Origin: an uncultured Prevotella sp.
Lineage (GTDB): Bacteria > Bacteroidota > Bacteroidia > Bacteroidales > Bacteroidaceae
Length of the DNA: 41,341 nt
Direction of reading: 5' to 3'
NCBI GenBank assembly: GCA_946624005.1
Contig: CAMORS010000017.1
Span: 1-41,341 of the forward strand
Position 1 is the stretch's first letter; the number at the start of each line of letters is the position of its first letter. A model generated the notes under the pieces. It was not told the origin of the DNA. It saw only the letters and a program-made list of their open reading frames with translations, and did no database searches. Positions 32,565-40,326 of the stretch are shown here, piece by piece. The position numbers were made by a program, and so were the translations under genes.

Positions 32565-33359
32565 ATGCTCGGAGCAATCATTGGCGATATTGTAGGCTCG
32601 CGCTTCGAATTTGGCGAAGCCCCGCAGCCCGGGTTCGAACTCTTCACGTCAGAGTGCGACTACACCGACGACACCATCTGCACCATCGCTGTGGCAGACG
32701 CCATCCTCAACAAGAAAGACTATAAGGAGACGCTCCTCGACTGGTGCCGCCGCTATCCGTCGCCCATGGGAGGCTACGGCGGAAGATTCCACGAGTGGAT
32801 CTTCTCCAACAACCCGCAGCCCTACGGTTCCTTTGGCAATGGATCGGCAATGCGCGTGAGTCCTGTGGCTTGGCTCTACGATAACATCGACGATGTGCAG
32901 GAGCATGCACGCCAGTCGGCCATGCCTACCCACAACCACCCCGAGGGGCTCAAGGGAGCAGAGTGCATCGCCACGCTCATCTACTGGCTGCGCACCACAC
33001 GCATCACCAAGCACCGCGTTGAGAAGAAGGCTGCCGAACTGTGGCACTACGAGATACCGTCGCTCCAGGACATCTACCGCATCGGGGCAGAGAACCACTT
33101 CGACGGCACCTGCCAAGAGACGGTGCCGATGGCTATCAGGTGCTTCCTCGAGTCGCAGAACTTCGAGGATGCCATCCGCATCGCCGTGCTCGCCGATGGC
33201 GACACCGACACGAAGGCCGACATCACGGGAGCACTCGCCGAAGCCTTCTACGAGATACCCGAAGACATCACAGAGAAGGCCCTGGCCTACCTGCCTAACG
33301 ACATGCTCGACATCGTGTCGCAATACTACGACCGCATCCGCCAGCTCTACACCCTCTGA
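32565..33359 (+). CDS. ADP-ribosylglycohydrolase family protein
   Basis: 264 residues of the DraG/ADP-ribosylglycohydrolase family, which removes ADP-ribose from modified proteins or nucleic acids using two divalent metal ions. The N-terminal GAIIGDIVGSRFE, the metal-binding TDDT at 34-37 (CDYTDDTICT) and the later LADGDTDTKADITGALAEA are standard. The loop NPQPYGSFGNGSAMRVSP also fits. No ADP-ribosyltransferase partner is nearby, so the substrate is unknown. No promoter is visible between it and tRNA-Arg 75 bases upstream, so it may be transcribed from the tRNA promoter. Confidence 0.9.
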   Translation: MLGAIIGDIVGSRFEFGEAPQPGFELFTSECDYTDDTICTIAVADAILNKKDYKETLLDWCRRYPSPMGGYGGRFHEWIFSNNPQPYGSFGNGSAMRVSPVAWLYDNIDDVQEHARQSAMPTHNHPEGLKGAECIATLIYWLRTTRITKHRVEKKAAELWHYEIPSLQDIYRIGAENHFDGTCQETVPMAIRCFLESQNFEDAIRIAVLADGDTDTKADITGALAEAFYEIPEDITEKALAYLPNDMLDIVSQYYDRIRQLYTL

Positions 33360-33379
33360 TGGGGGTGCACAAGTTAATC

Positions 33380-33808
33380 TTAGGTTTCCTTCGTCTCCTG
33401 TAGTTTGTCCAGAAACTCTTGAAGCTTCAGTACTAACAATTCGGGAAAAACGATGTCGTTGAGTATGTCAAAATGTGAATCGTCAGAAACAATGTAAGTG
33501 GCATTGGCAGAAAAGGCACAATCTACAAATTTATTATCATCGGGATCTGTTGTAATGAGTCCAAGCCTAAATTGAGGATAGACCAATTCTACATTCTTGC
33601 TTTTTAGTAACAAGTTAGCAACATTCTCGGCAATGTCGGGAGTCATCTTGCGCCCAATAATCTCAACATACTCATCCAAAATCTCATTGGATATACAAAG
33701 CGTATACACTCCCTCTTGAAAACTTTTCCAAATAGGATAGAACCGACCACGACGGGAAAGCGAAGAAATAAGGCCGTTAGTATCGAGAACGACTTTCTTA
33801 TTGCGCAT
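33380..33808 (-). CDS. PIN-domain toxin, putative ribonuclease, pair 2
   Basis: 142 residues, homologous to the toxin at 13655-14068. The PIN acidic residues are in VVLDTNGLISSL near residue 9, the Glu of EILDEYVEII near 44-48, and the shared DPDDNKFVDCAFSANATYIVSDD segment (split here: DPDDNKFVDCA, then TYIVSDD). Its ATG lies within the last codons of the antitoxin gene (11-base overlap). Predicted metal-dependent RNase held inactive by the antitoxin; its RNA target is unknown. Confidence 0.88.
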   Translation of the reverse strand: MRNKKVVLDTNGLISSLSRRGRFYPIWKSFQEGVYTLCISNEILDEYVEIIGRKMTPDIAENVANLLLKSKNVELVYPQFRLGLITTDPDDNKFVDCAFSANATYIVSDDSHFDILNDIVFPELLVLKLQEFLDKLQETKET

Positions 33809-34028
33809 ATTTATATGGTGTTCTAAGATGCTCTTTTAAGATTGCCTCGTTCTTTTCGTTGTCCCATTTCCCTTCGTCCCATAGTTTGTCGACGGCCTCG
33901 TCAATCTTGCGAGAATAATAGTCGCAAACGACTTGGCGCAACTCCTCAACCTGCTCCTCTGTCTTAAAATGCCCTAACAGACGAAGAAAATCCATCTGAG
34001 CAGCATTCAGTCCCATAGTCCTTTCCAT
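33798..34028 (-). CDS. Antitoxin of PIN-family pair 2
   Basis: 76 residues, helical and charged, ending LKEHLRTPYKYAQ. It shows the same pattern as the antitoxin at 13440-13658 (N-x-x-Q near the start, central YY, C-terminal EHxRTPY). It precedes and overlaps the PIN gene, in antitoxin-first order. Its promoter at 34057-34088 would give a leader of about 20 bases. Function inferred from context. Confidence 0.75.
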   Translation of the reverse strand: MERTMGLNAAQMDFLRLLGHFKTEEQVEELRQVVCDYYSRKIDEAVDKLWDEGKWDNEKNEAILKEHLRTPYKYAQ

Positions 34029-34056
34029 ATTCTTATTCTCTTTGGTTCTACGGATG

Positions 34057-34088
34057 CAAAAGTAAAAAAAAAAAAGGAAAGCAACAAA
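34057..34088 (-). promoter_or_regulatory. Promoter of toxin-antitoxin pair 2
   Basis: Minus strand TTTG (34088-34085), 20 bases, TACTTTTG (34064-34057). Confidence 0.72.
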
Positions 34089-34169
34089 TATCCACAGTGA
34101 TTTTTCTCACATCTACTTAAAATTGATTAATTTTTCAGGGGAAATGATGGTCGTAACAAAAATTATTAT

Positions 34170-34177
34170 TACATTTG
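34170..34177 (+). promoter_or_regulatory. Possible greA promoter (-7 box)
   Basis: TACATTTG followed by C. The expected TTG position 20 bases upstream reads ATG, so the match is partial. The start site would be just upstream of the hairpin at 34201-34239. Confidence 0.5.
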
Positions 34178-34200
34178 CACTCGTATTGATAACAAGCAAG

Positions 34201-34239
34201 TAAGGATTCCGACATTGGGAAATGATGTCGGAATTCTTA
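34201..34239 (+). promoter_or_regulatory. Strong hairpin in the greA leader
   Basis: TAAGGATTCCGACAT (34201-34215) pairs with ATGTCGGAATTCTTA (34225-34239), a 15-base stem with one G-T wobble and a 9-base loop. It is not followed by a T run, so it is not a standard terminator. It ends about 40 bases before the greA ATG. Confidence 0.75.
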
Positions 34240-34280
34240 GTGTTGTCGTAAATATGTAAATTCGTAAATCGTTAATAAAC

Positions 34281-34745
34281 ATGGCTTATATGTCACAAGA
34301 AGGCTACGAGAAGCTCGTGGCCGAACTACAGAGACTGGAAAGTGTTGAGCGCCCCGCCATCTCGGCAGCTATCGCAGAAGCACGCGACAAGGGCGACCTC
34401 AGCGAGAATAGTGAGTATGAGGCTGCCAAAGAGGCCCAGCTCAAGTTGGAAAACAAGATCAACCAGATGAAGGCCACGCTGGCTGAGGCTAAGATAGTGG
34501 ACACCTCGCGGCTGAGCAGCGACTGCGTTCAGATTCTCTCTACCGTGGAGATGACCAACCTGACGACGAAGGCTAAGATGAAGTACACCATCGTCAGCGA
34601 GAGCGAGGCCAACCTGCGCGAGGGGAAGATCTCTATCACTACGCCCATCGCTCAGGGGCTGCTCAACCACAAGGTGGGCGACGAAGTGGAGGTGAAGATA
34701 CCGCGGGGTACCATCCATCTGCGAATCGACAGCATCAGCATTTAA
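34281..34745 (+). CDS. greA: Transcription elongation factor GreA
   Basis: 154 residues. GreA enters the secondary channel of RNA polymerase and stimulates cleavage of backtracked RNA. The N-terminal coiled coil carries the two acidic tip residues in ARDKGDLSENSEYEAAKEAQ (shown here in family-typical form), and the C-terminal FKBP-like domain includes ISITTPIAQGLLNHKVGDEVEVKIP as separate conserved pieces (TPIAQGLL and GDEVEVKIP). Length is normal. It carries a leader of about 95 bases with a strong hairpin. Confidence 0.96.
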   Translation: MAYMSQEGYEKLVAELQRLESVERPAISAAIAEARDKGDLSENSEYEAAKEAQLKLENKINQMKATLAEAKIVDTSRLSSDCVQILSTVEMTNLTTKAKMKYTIVSESEANLREGKISITTPIAQGLLNHKVGDEVEVKIPRGTIHLRIDSISI

Positions 34746-34779
34746 GGAAAAATTAAAGAATTAAAAATCAAATAATCAG

Positions 34780-35169
34780 ATGAGCATATTCAGTAAGATA
34801 GCAGCTGGCGATATTCCCAGCTACAAGTGCGCAGAGAACGAGAAGTTCTACGCTTTCCTCGACATCAACCCGCTGGTGAAAGGCCACACACTGGTCATCC
34901 CACGCCGGGAAGTAGACTATATCTTCGACATGGACGACGAGGAGATAGGCCAATTCATGCAGTTTGCCAAGAAGGTGGCCGTGGCCCTGAAGAAGGCCTT
35001 CCCCTGCGAGAAAGTGGGCATGGAGGTCATCGGACTGGAAGTGCGCCACGCACATATCCACCTCATCCCCATGCAGAGCGAGAAGGACATGAACATGGCC
35101 AACCCCAAGCTGAAGCTCACCGACGAGGAGTTCCAGGAGATAGCCGAAAAGATTCGTGCCGCCTTCTGA
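34780..35169 (+). CDS. HIT-family nucleotide hydrolase/transferase
   Basis: 129 residues of the histidine triad superfamily. The triad is at 90-94 (RHAHIHLIPM: H90, H92, H94), where the middle or last His is the usual nucleophile. SIFSKIAAGDIPSYKCAEN and GHTLVIPRREVDYIFDM are typical of the HinT-like bacterial branch, which acts on AMP-lysine or other purine phosphoramidates. Physiological substrate unknown. It is 34 bases after greA and 16 bases before the next gene, so the three are probably one transcript. Confidence 0.93.
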   Translation: MSIFSKIAAGDIPSYKCAENEKFYAFLDINPLVKGHTLVIPRREVDYIFDMDDEEIGQFMQFAKKVAVALKKAFPCEKVGMEVIGLEVRHAHIHLIPMQSEKDMNMANPKLKLTDEEFQEIAEKIRAAF

Positions 35170-35185
35170 TGACGTTTTCCATCGC

Positions 35186-36778
35186 ATGAAGAAAGCAATG
35201 AAAGCTTGGCTTGTGCTGTTGCTGACGGTTGCCGCCCAGCTGTCAGCAACAGCACAAGTAAGTGTTCCCAACTACAACGACCCATCGCAGTGGTACATCA
35301 CGCAACGCCAAGGAACGGCAGACCTTTTCTACATCATTTCGACAGAAACGGGCGATTATTCACTGGCTAATGGTGACGTGTGCCACTATGCCGACACACA
35401 CAACGAGCTGTTGCGCGCTCCCATGCGCAGCGAGATGGTGGGTGTCGACTCGCTGCTCAGCGGACGGATGAATTTCTTCTCGCCTTTCTACAGGCAATGC
35501 TCGTTGCAGTCGTTTGCCAGCGAAGAGCTTACGACCCAACGAATCAAGCTGCCAACCGACGATGTCCGCAGAGCCTTTTCCTATTATCTCGAGCATCACA
35601 ACAACGGACGGCCCTTCATCCTTGCCGGCTTCAGCCAAGGTGCCTTGATAGCCCTTCAGCTGCTGCGCGAGATGGACGACGACACTTACCGCCGGATGGT
35701 GGCCGCCTACATCATCGGCGTGCCTATCACGCAGCAGATGCTCGACGAATGCCCGCGAATCCGACCAGCTCAACGCGATGACGATACGGGGGTGACCATC
35801 TGCTACAACTCCGTCCGCGACGACAGCTGCTCGCTCTGGGGCACAGGTGTCGTAGCCATCAATCCTGTCAACTGGCACACCGACGACGTTTCGGCCACGC
35901 TCATCACAGAGCCGTCGCCACTCATTCCCATCAACCAGCAACAGAAAGACACGCTCAGCGTCAGGCTCAGCACCAAGTCGCACCAGCTCATCGTCAGCGG
36001 CTATACCGCCAACGACTATGTGCTCCCGCTTTTCGGACGGGAGGGCAACTACCACACGCGCGAGATATGGCTCTATCGCGACGCGCTGCGACAGAACATG
36101 CAACGCCGGGCAGAGGCTTTCCAGTTTGTGCACATCACGGATGTCGTGCCCGATGCCATTCTGGAAATACGCTATTTCGGCACCTACAACTTCGTGGGAC
36201 AGCGCATCGACGGCTACGAACAACCTACGGCCATGCTCTCGCGGCAGGCGGCCGACAGTCTGCGTGCCGTGAGCGACGATGTCATGAAGCTGGGCTACCG
36301 GCTGAAAATCTACGATGCTTATCGGCCGCAGATGGCGGTCGACCACTTCGTACGCTGGGCTTCCGACCTTTCTGACACAAAAATGAAGCCCTACTTCTAT
36401 CCCGACCTCGACAAGAGTTTGCTCTTCCAACAGGACTATATCGCCGAGAAAAGCGGGCATACACGGGGCTCGACGGTCGACCTGACGCTCTTCGACATGG
36501 CGACGGGGAAGGAGCTCGACATGGGTGGCACCTTCGACTGGTTCGGTCCGGAGAGTCATCCCGACTTCTGCGGCAATCCCGCAACGAGCAAGTTCAACAG
36601 CAACAACAGCAAGTCGCCCAAAAACAGGAAAATCACGCCCGAGCAATTCCGCCACCGCATGATTCTGCGGCAGGCCATGATGCGCCACGGCTTCCGTCCG
36701 CTCAGCAGCGAGTGGTGGCACTTCACGCTGAACAACGAGCCTTTCCCCGACACTTACTTCACCTTCCCCGTGAAGTAA
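35186..36778 (+). CDS. DUF3089 domain fused to a VanX-like D-Ala-D-Ala dipeptidase
   Basis: 530 residues from ATG 35186 (MKKAMKAWLVLLLTVAAQL...). The signal peptide probably ends at ATAQ near 25. Residues about 28-270 match DUF3089, an alpha/beta-hydrolase-like family: DLFYIISTETGDYS, nucleophile elbow AGFSQGALIAL. Residues about 305-530 match the M15D/VanX dipeptidases: ILEIRYFGTYNFVGQRIDGY, RLKIYDAYRPQMAV, the zinc-binding SGHTRGSTVDLTLFD near 421-435 and EWWHF near 508. VanX-type enzymes cleave D-Ala-D-Ala; non-resistance homologues are thought to recycle peptidoglycan peptides. This copy has no vancomycin-resistance neighbours, so a housekeeping role is likely. An upstream in-frame ATG at 35156 would overlap the HIT gene and spoil the signal peptide. 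Confidence 0.9.
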   Translation: MKKAMKAWLVLLLTVAAQLSATAQVSVPNYNDPSQWYITQRQGTADLFYIISTETGDYSLANGDVCHYADTHNELLRAPMRSEMVGVDSLLSGRMNFFSPFYRQCSLQSFASEELTTQRIKLPTDDVRRAFSYYLEHHNNGRPFILAGFSQGALIALQLLREMDDDTYRRMVAAYIIGVPITQQMLDECPRIRPAQRDDDTGVTICYNSVRDDSCSLWGTGVVAINPVNWHTDDVSATLITEPSPLIPINQQQKDTLSVRLSTKSHQLIVSGYTANDYVLPLFGREGNYHTREIWLYRDALRQNMQRRAEAFQFVHITDVVPDAILEIRYFGTYNFVGQRIDGYEQPTAMLSRQAADSLRAVSDDVMKLGYRLKIYDAYRPQMAVDHFVRWASDLSDTKMKPYFYPDLDKSLLFQQDYIAEKSGHTRGSTVDLTLFDMATGKELDMGGTFDWFGPESHPDFCGNPATSKFNSNNSKSPKNRKITPEQFRHRMILRQAMMRHGFRPLSSEWWHFTLNNEPFPDTYFTFPVK

Positions 36779-36810
36779 CGCTTCTCTTGATTGTATCGCA
36801 CAAAGTGTCT

Positions 36811-36910
36811 GACACCTCACCAAAATGCCCACAATCCCTTTGTTTATGGGGGTTTCGGATGGTGAGGTGTTCGCCAAACACCTCACCACACATCTCACCA
36901 GACACCTCAC
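36811..36910 (+). repeat. CACCTCACC element, copy 1 (inverted pair)
   Basis: About 100 bases built from CACCTCACCAAAATGC, TTTGTTTAT, GATGGTGAGGTG and several CACCTCACCA words. GATGGTGAGGTG can pair with CACCTCACCA downstream, giving a hairpin. The reverse complement of 36985-37087 aligns along nearly all of it. Confidence 0.85.
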
Positions 36911-36984
36911 CACACACCTCACCATCTGGTAATGGTAGGAGGCGACGCATCCTTGCGTCGCAACAGCGCATAAGAGGCAATGAA

Positions 36985-37087
36985 TGGTGGGGCTCTGGTG
37001 AGGTCTCTGGTGAGGTGTTTCTCCATCACCTCACCATCGGGAAGGCCGATAAACAGGGCGATTCAGCGCATTTTGGTGAGGTGTTGC
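36985..37087 (-). repeat. CACCTCACC element, copy 2 (inverted pair)
   Basis: Inverted partner of 36811-36910, with roughly three quarters of bases identical by eye. Between the copies is unrelated sequence with a GCGACGCATCCTTGCGTCGC hairpin. Confidence 0.85.
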
Positions 37088-37156
37088 CCCATTTTCAGCA
37101 AGACTTTTTCTGTGCGCGCTGATCATCTTCCAGGGATAGCCGGCACAGATGTCGCT

Positions 37157-37257
37157 GATGTCTTCTGAGCTCGTCAGAGACCATCCCTGACAAGGTCAGC
37201 AACCATCCCTGAGCAGGTCAGAGATGTCTTCCGAGCCTGTCAGAGACCATCTCTGAC
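37157..37257 (+). repeat. GTCAGAGACCATC direct and hairpin repeats
   Basis: A 35-base unit starting GATGTCTTCTGAG at 37157 recurs at 37223 with few changes, each ending in GTCAGAGACCATC and CTGAC. A third, shorter GTCAG...CCATCCCTGA unit lies between them. Each unit can fold through GTCAGAGA/TCTGAC-type pairing. With the CACCTCACC elements, these fill the 36779-37396 spacer, which holds no gene I can support. Confidence 0.8.
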
Positions 37258-37333
37258 GATGTCATTAACCATCTCCATAGAACTTGTAGTCGCTATGGCC
37301 CAGTCTCCTTTTCTCCTATACTCCGTAGACGTA

Positions 37334-37376
37334 AAAACTAAAAAACTCTCTGCGCAGAGCTCTACATTCTCTGTGC
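37334..37376 (-). terminator. Probable terminator of the double serpin gene
   Basis: Minus strand GCACAGAG (37376-37369) pairs with CTCTGCGC (37359-37352) with one mismatch and a 9-base loop, followed after a few bases by TTTTTTAGTTTTT. It begins 20 bases past the stop codon. Confidence 0.55.
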
Positions 37377-37396
37377 TTCTCATTGTTGTCACAACA

Positions 37397-39904
37397 CTAC
37401 TTCACGACCACCTTACGGCCATTCTGAATGAAAATACCCTTGGGCAGCGAGGAGTGCACCTTCAGCTGTCGTCCTTGCAGGTCGTACACTCTTTCGCCCT
37501 GCATCATCGTCGTTGGTCTGCTGATGTCATCGCTGTCGCCTGTTGGCTCACCCATAAACTGCCCGATGAAGAAGATGGCACCCGTCGACTGCTCACTAAT
37601 GATATATAGGAACGGGCGCGTAGCATGGAACTCGGCATAGTCGCTCATGCTTGTAGGCTCTACACCTATCACGGTGACGGCGGCTGCCTCTGTGCCTTCC
37701 TCGTTGAGCTTGATGGCAGCCGACTGCTTCATCAGTGACACATAGAACGATTCGTCAGCGTCAGTCGTGTTGACAACCATGTCCATCAGTTCGGCATTCG
37801 GAGTGAAGATGGTCGGCATGCCAAGGTCGGCCATGATGTCGTTGAGTTTCAGGTCGGTTGTCGTTTCGAAGCGCGGCAGCTTCAAGTCTACCGTATAGCC
37901 CTCGCCCTTGATGCGCCATTCTTTGCCGCTCAACAGGTTGAGTACATCGCCGATGGACTTCCCTTCGCGTGGCAGGAAGATAGAGATGTCGTAGGCCTCG
38001 TTGCCGTAAGGCAGGCGGACGGCTTGACAGATGTCGTTCTCAGCATATACACAACCCATCTCCTGTTGCATCATCGGCACGCTGGCTCCGCCGTTGAACG
38101 GCTCCTCGATGGTATTGTCGGGATTGAACGGACTGGCCCATGCGCCCTTGAAATAGATGGCGTTGAGCAGATAGCTGGCAGCAAGGGGGTTGAACGACTG
38201 TTCGTCGAGCACCTCCTTGACCATTCCCTCCGTATGGTCGCTGGCCCATTGGTTGATGACACCGAGCGTCTCGCCGTCGGTGAAGTCGCGCTCCTGCGTA
38301 GTGGCGTCGTAGTATTGCTCTGCCTTCTGCACGAAGTCGGGGAGGAGCTGATAGGGTGGATTGTTGACGAAGATGGTATTGGCGATGCTGACACGCGTTG
38401 TCTTGTCGAGTAGCGGGCTCTCCGTGAGCATCTTTCGGCAGAACTGGTTGATGGCTTCCTGACCGGCATTGCCGAAGCCCAACGTGTTGCATATCTCCTG
38501 CTGTGTCTGTCCCTGTGTGCCGTTGTTGAGCATACCGAGGGCATAGGTGATGCTCAGCGGCGAGAGAATCTGGCTCTCGTTGCCACGGGCCTTCCGGAAG
38601 AGATTGAAGGCAAAGTCGTTGTTGGCACCGACTAATTGCTTCTCTTCTTCCGTCAGCGTTATCTCACCGCGCGGGTTTTTCAGCTCTTCGCCCATATACT
38701 GGCCGATGAAGAGGATGACCCCCGTAGACTGTTCGCTGATGACATAGAGGAACGGACGGTCGGCAATGAAGTCGGTATAATCCAACATACCGTCGGTATT
38801 GCCGATAACGGTTACGGCGGCAGCCTCCGTACCCTCTTCGTTGACCTTAATCTTAGCCACCTGCTTCATCAGATCGATGAAGACGTTGTGCGGTGTGCCG
38901 TCAAGATTCTCGCAGAAATAGTCGAAGCCCTCACCGCCCTGGAAGGCATTGGGCATGCCGAGCTGCTGCATGATGCCGATGAGCGGCTGTTCGGTGTCGG
39001 TCTCGAAGCGTGGCAGCCCCAGATACACCTGGTATGGCATATAGGCATTGGGATTGTTCCAGTTGGTGCCGTTGAGATAGTTGACAACGTCGTCGAGCGT
39101 CTTGTCATATTGCGGCAGGAACACCGTCATCTGGTAGGCCGTGTTGCCGTAAGGCAGGATGACCGAACGGAAGATATCGTTCTCGGTGAAGAGGAACTCG
39201 TTGTCCTGCACCATCATCTCGGCCGTCTTCTCACCGTCATCGAATGTCGAATAGATGGTTTGTTTAGGGTCGAACTTAGCCGTCCATTCGCCCTTGAAAT
39301 AGATGGCGTTGAGCAGATAGCTGATGTAGTCGGGATTGAGATCCGAGGCATCCAGCACCTTGTCGATCATCCCCTCCGTATGGTCGCTCGCCCATTGGTT
39401 GATAACGTCGAGCGTCGCTGGGTTGGTGAAGTCGAGGGCTTCGGGGGTCACATCATAGTAGTCGGCCACCGTCTGGCGGAACGTTTCCGACATCCTGACG
39501 TCGCCGCGTGCCGTGTTCATATAGATGTTGTTGGCTATCGACACGCGTGTCAGCTCGTCGAGCTGTCCCGTCTCCGTGAGCAGCTTGTGGCAGAACTGGT
39601 TGATGGCTTCGGCACCGGCAGAACCGAAGCCCAACACTTGGTTGATTTCCTGCTGCGTCTGTCCCTGAGCGCCGTTGTTGAGCATTCCGAGGGCGTAGGT
39701 GATGCTCAGCGGCGAGAGAATGAGGCTTTCGTCGCCTCGCGCCTGTCGGAAGAGGTTGAAAGCGAAGTTGTTGTTACCGCTTACCAGCTCAAGCTCTTCG
39801 CTGCTGAGGCTGATCTGTTTTGGCTCGTTAGGCTCGGTCTGCGACCAAGCGGCGAGCGTCATCATCGTGGCCACGAGGGCCAATGTCAGCTTGTTTCTCA
39901 TCAT
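37397..39904 (-). CDS. Secreted protein with two tandem serpin domains
   Basis: 835 residues with signal peptide (MMRNKLTLALVATMMTLAAWS). Two complete serpin domains follow, about 35-405 and 415-790. They share long near-identical runs (LSPLSITYALGMLNNG...QGQTQQEI, EGTEAAAVTVIG), which points to a fairly recent internal duplication. Both reactive loops keep the inhibitory hinge EEGTEAAAV (near 356 and 735), so both could trap proteases by the serpin mechanism. The loop sequences after the hinge differ (NTDGMLDYTDF versus VEPTSMSDYAEF), so target specificity probably differs. The P1 residue cannot be fixed from sequence. The end, VYDLQGRQLKV...KGIFIQNGRKVVVK, is the same C-terminal type as in the C10 peptidases. 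Confidence 0.93.
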   Translation of the reverse strand: MMRNKLTLALVATMMTLAAWSQTEPNEPKQISLSSEELELVSGNNNFAFNLFRQARGDESLILSPLSITYALGMLNNGAQGQTQQEINQVLGFGSAGAEAINQFCHKLLTETGQLDELTRVSIANNIYMNTARGDVRMSETFRQTVADYYDVTPEALDFTNPATLDVINQWASDHTEGMIDKVLDASDLNPDYISYLLNAIYFKGEWTAKFDPKQTIYSTFDDGEKTAEMMVQDNEFLFTENDIFRSVILPYGNTAYQMTVFLPQYDKTLDDVVNYLNGTNWNNPNAYMPYQVYLGLPRFETDTEQPLIGIMQQLGMPNAFQGGEGFDYFCENLDGTPHNVFIDLMKQVAKIKVNEEGTEAAAVTVIGNTDGMLDYTDFIADRPFLYVISEQSTGVILFIGQYMGEELKNPRGEITLTEEEKQLVGANNDFAFNLFRKARGNESQILSPLSITYALGMLNNGTQGQTQQEICNTLGFGNAGQEAINQFCRKMLTESPLLDKTTRVSIANTIFVNNPPYQLLPDFVQKAEQYYDATTQERDFTDGETLGVINQWASDHTEGMVKEVLDEQSFNPLAASYLLNAIYFKGAWASPFNPDNTIEEPFNGGASVPMMQQEMGCVYAENDICQAVRLPYGNEAYDISIFLPREGKSIGDVLNLLSGKEWRIKGEGYTVDLKLPRFETTTDLKLNDIMADLGMPTIFTPNAELMDMVVNTTDADESFYVSLMKQSAAIKLNEEGTEAAAVTVIGVEPTSMSDYAEFHATRPFLYIISEQSTGAIFFIGQFMGEPTGDSDDISRPTTMMQGERVYDLQGRQLKVHSSLPKGIFIQNGRKVVVK

Positions 39905-39937
39905 GGCTATCGTTTTTATTTAGGTAACTTCATGCTG

Positions 39938-39969
39938 CAAATATAACGGTTTTCTCTGAATCTACCAAA
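39938..39969 (-). promoter_or_regulatory. Promoter of the double serpin gene
   Basis: Minus strand TTTG (39969-39966), 20 bases, TATATTTG (39945-39938), 34 bases before the ATG. Confidence 0.75.
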
Positions 39970-40010
39970 TATTTCGGTATAAAAATGGCAAACAAAGATA
40001 AAAATCGTCG

Positions 40011-40054
40011 GTTTGCGGCATTCAACAATGCAGTTTGCGGCAAATTGCATTGCC
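40011..40054 (+). repeat. Two GTTTGCGGC repeats with 22-base period
   Basis: GTTTGCGGC begins at 40011 and 40033, the same word and 22-base step as at 13143-13208. No ACTAC-type palindromes follow here. It lies upstream of the serpin promoter in the 421-base divergent spacer. Confidence 0.85.
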
Positions 40055-40214
40055 ATTAGCTATTGTTTGCAAGAGAAGAACACGCAAAAACCAACACATC
40101 ATCAGACGGAGCGACTTTGCCGACCGGGGTGGAGTCGCAGCATTTCTGTTTGCCTGTAGTTCACTAACGAATGCTAAGAAACGAGGATATATCGTTTAAG
40201 AACGTTAAAATATT

Positions 40215-40291
40215 GTTTATCGATAAACTTTTATTGAAAAAAGTTTGGTGGTTCAGAATAAACCCTTTACTTTTGCACATCGAAAATCGAT
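40215..40291 (+). promoter_or_regulatory. Operator-like palindromes around the DUF2975/HTH promoter
   Basis: A perfect 14-base palindrome GTTTATCGATAAAC (40215-40228) lies just before the -33 box, and ATCGAAAATCGAT (40279-40291) lies just after the -7 box. Both share ATCGAT/TCGATAA. They could be sites for the HTH protein encoded downstream (inference). Confidence 0.55.
40244..40275 (+). promoter_or_regulatory. Promoter of the DUF2975/HTH pair
   Basis: TTTG (40244-40247), 20 bases, TACTTTTG (40268-40275). A purine-rich AAAGGA ribosome-binding-type stretch follows at about 40312, before the ATG at 40327. Confidence 0.78.
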
Positions 40292-40326
40292 AAATAATTA
40301 TTGAAACAAAGAAAGGAACCGAAGAA

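Noticed and set aside
35186..36778. Vancomycin-resistance gene
   Set aside because: The VanX-like domain is fused to DUF3089 and there is no vanH, vanA-type ligase or VanRS nearby; more likely peptidoglycan peptide turnover.
35360..36925. 521-codon minus-strand frame
   Set aside because: Antisense of the DUF3089-VanX fusion, whose catalytic motifs are intact on the plus strand.
38636..39946. 436-codon plus-strand frame
   Set aside because: Antisense of the double serpin; long only because both domains have similar codon use.
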